The position numbers were made by a program, and so were the translations under genes. The notes below the pieces were generated by a model. It was not told where the DNA came from and searched no databases. It saw only the letters and a list, made by a program, of their open reading frames with translations. A stretch of DNA of 15,982 nt from Candidatus Agrococcus pullicola (GTDB taxonomy: Bacteria > Actinomycetota > Actinomycetes > Actinomycetales > Microbacteriaceae), in contig DXDC01000131.1 in the NCBI GenBank assembly GCA_019115685.1, positions 1 to 15,982 of the forward strand. Direction: 5' to 3'. Each line of letters begins with the position of its first letter. Positions within the stretch are counted from its first letter, which is position 1. Below are positions 14,805 to 15,982 of the stretch, in pieces.

Positions 14805-15982
14805 TCAGATGCCGAGATCTTGTTCGAAGTCCCCCTCTTCGAGTCGCGCCTTGACCGCGGTCAAATAGCGAGCCGCGTCGGCGCCATCGATCGTGCGGTG
14901 GTCGTAAGACAGCGCGAGGTACACCGTCGAACGGATGGCGATAGAGTCACCCTCCGGACCGGAGACTACGACGGGGCGCTTCACGACCGTGCCGACACCG
15001 AGAATGGCTCGTTGCGGCTGGAACACGACGGGCGTGTCGAAGAGCGCACCTCGGGAACCGGTATTCGTGAGCGTGAACGTGCCACCCGCCAGTTCGTCCG
15101 GGGAGAGCTTGTTGTCGCGGGTACGACTGGCAAGATCAGCGATCTGCTCCGCATACTCGCGCAGGTTGAGCTCTCCGGCGTTCTTGATCACGGGCGTGAG
15201 GAGGCCGCGCTCGGTGTCGACGGCCATCGCCAGATTCTCGGTGTCCGGGTACGTGATGGATTCGCCATCGTCGGTCGAGTTGATCTTCGGATGCGCTTTG
15301 AGCGCCTCAACAGCCGCGAGCGAGAAGAACGGCAGGAAGGAAAGCTTCGTACCCGTCTTCTCGAGGAACTCGGCCTTTACGGCATCACGGAGTTTTGCCA
15401 CTCGGGTGACGTCGACTTCGACGACGGTTGTCAGCTGCGCCATCGTAGTCATCGACTCGACTGCGCGTGTCGCCACGATCTTACGGAGGCGGCTCATCTT
15501 CTCAGTGGAACCGCGGAGGGGTGACGCCTCCGTGATCCTTGCGCTGCCGCTGGAAGCCTTGCGCTCCGTTGCACCGACATCCTTCGAAGCGGGAGTGCTG
15601 CTCGCCGCTTGCAGAACATCTTCTTTGCGGATGCGGCCGCCGACGCCGGTTCCCTGCAGCCCCTCAAGGTCGACGCCCTTCTCCGCGGCGAGCTTGCGGA
15701 CGATGGGTGTCACGTAGACGCGCGTCGTCGAGGATGCGGGTGTCTTCGGCGGGGCTGGAGCCCGGGGAGCCTCCTGTTTTGCCTCCGGCTCCGTGGCGCG
15801 CTCCGGATCTTTGGTCGGCTCAGGGGCCGGTTCAGGAGCCGATTCCGGCTTCGACTCTGCTTCCGGCTCGGGCTCTGGCTCCCCAGCTGTCTCCGGCTCG
15901 GGAGCAGACGCTGTGGAGGAAGACTTTGCAGATTCGTCGCCGACGCGAGCGATCACCGCGCCGACTTCAACTTCGTCGTCTT
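14805..15982 (-). CDS. sucB: Dihydrolipoamide acyltransferase E2 component (SucB/DlaT type), N-terminally cut by window edge
   Basis: This is the E2 core of a 2-oxo acid dehydrogenase complex, which transfers the acyl group from lipoyl-lysine to CoA. The frame is open through the right edge; the last visible upstream codons read DDEVEVGAVIARVGDES, the end of a lipoyl domain, so the lipoylated lysine lies outside. Counting from Met 15956, a Pro/Glu/Ala linker spans about 9-77. A peripheral-subunit-binding domain follows at 79-118 (VYVTPIVRKLAAEKGVDL, GTGVGGRIRKEDVL). The catalytic domain runs from about 148 to 383 with DHRTIDG at 352-358 (H353, D357) and a C-terminus ending EQDLGI. Actinobacterial homologues annotated SucB serve mainly the pyruvate complex (mycobacterial DlaT), so the substrate is not decided by sequence. 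It is convergent with the preceding gene, 3 bases apart. Confidence 0.95.
   Translation of the reverse strand, partial: DDEVEVGAVIARVGDESAKSSSTASAPEPETAGEPEPEPEAESKPESAPEPAPEPTKDPERATEPEAKQEAPRAPAPPKTPASSTTRVYVTPIVRKLAAEKGVDLEGLQGTGVGGRIRKEDVLQAASSTPASKDVGATERKASSGSARITEASPLRGSTEKMSRLRKIVATRAVESMTTMAQLTTVVEVDVTRVAKLRDAVKAEFLEKTGTKLSFLPFFSLAAVEALKAHPKINSTDDGESITYPDTENLAMAVDTERGLLTPVIKNAGELNLREYAEQIADLASRTRDNKLSPDELAGGTFTLTNTGSRGALFDTPVVFQPQRAILGVGTVVKRPVVVSGPEGDSIAIRSTVYLALSYDHRTIDGADAARYLTAVKARLEEGDFEQDLGI
15726..15932 (-). repeat. Low-complexity Pro/Glu/Ala linker coding region of sucB
   Basis: About 69 codons encode imperfect EP, PEPAPEP and EAES-like units between the lipoyl domain and the subunit-binding domain. 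Such linkers act as flexible swinging arms in E2 proteins. The DNA is correspondingly repetitive (GGCTCCGGCTCGGGCTC-like on the plus strand), so the repeat number may vary between strains. Confidence 0.7.

Overview
This window is a gene-dense stretch of a moderately GC-rich actinobacterial chromosome. I place it in Micrococcales, most likely Microbacteriaceae-like. The evidence is the gene set and order: hrcA-dnaJ-rsmE-HIT-phoH-ybeY-CorC-era, panB next to glnA2-glnE, and DUF4191 upstream of glnA. The proteins are also actinobacterial in type, including a two-domain GlnE, a GSI-beta GlnA with its adenylylation tyrosine, and an E2 acyltransferase with a Pro/Glu-rich linker. Family placement is inference; no rRNA gene is present to confirm it. 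There is no tRNA, insertion sequence, CRISPR array or prophage. No gene-free stretch exceeds 300 bases; the longest are 6724-6879 and 13339-13460.

Region 1 (1-5864, plus strand) is one tightly packed operon: the 3' end of hrcA, then dnaJ, rsmE, a HIT-family protein, phoH, ybeY, a CBS/CorC membrane protein and era. Stops and starts overlap by 1-8 bases at nearly every junction. The genes cover protein folding, 16S rRNA methylation and maturation, and ribosome assembly. A TAGAAT element just before the HIT gene suggests an internal promoter producing a leaderless mRNA.

Region 2 (5869-6723, minus) is panB for pantothenate synthesis. It converges on era with a 4-base gap and diverges from glnA2.

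Region 3 (6880-12621) is a nitrogen-assimilation block. glnA2 (GlnA2-type ligase, no adenylylation site) and glnE (GlnA adenylyltransferase/deadenylylase) run on plus. They converge on glnA (minus) across a strong, apparently bidirectional hairpin terminator at 11150-11189. GlnE would modify Tyr402 of the neighbouring GlnA.

Region 4 (12646-15982) holds a DUF4191 membrane protein upstream of glnA on minus, then a plus-strand protein that appears to be a membrane-anchored pseudokinase with an extracytoplasmic domain, then the C-terminal three quarters of sucB on minus, cut by the window edge. A perfect 15-bp stem inside the 3' coding end of the pseudokinase gene is well placed to terminate sucB transcription. 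The pseudokinase gene and a hairpin inside the DUF4191 gene upstream of glnA are the least explained features.
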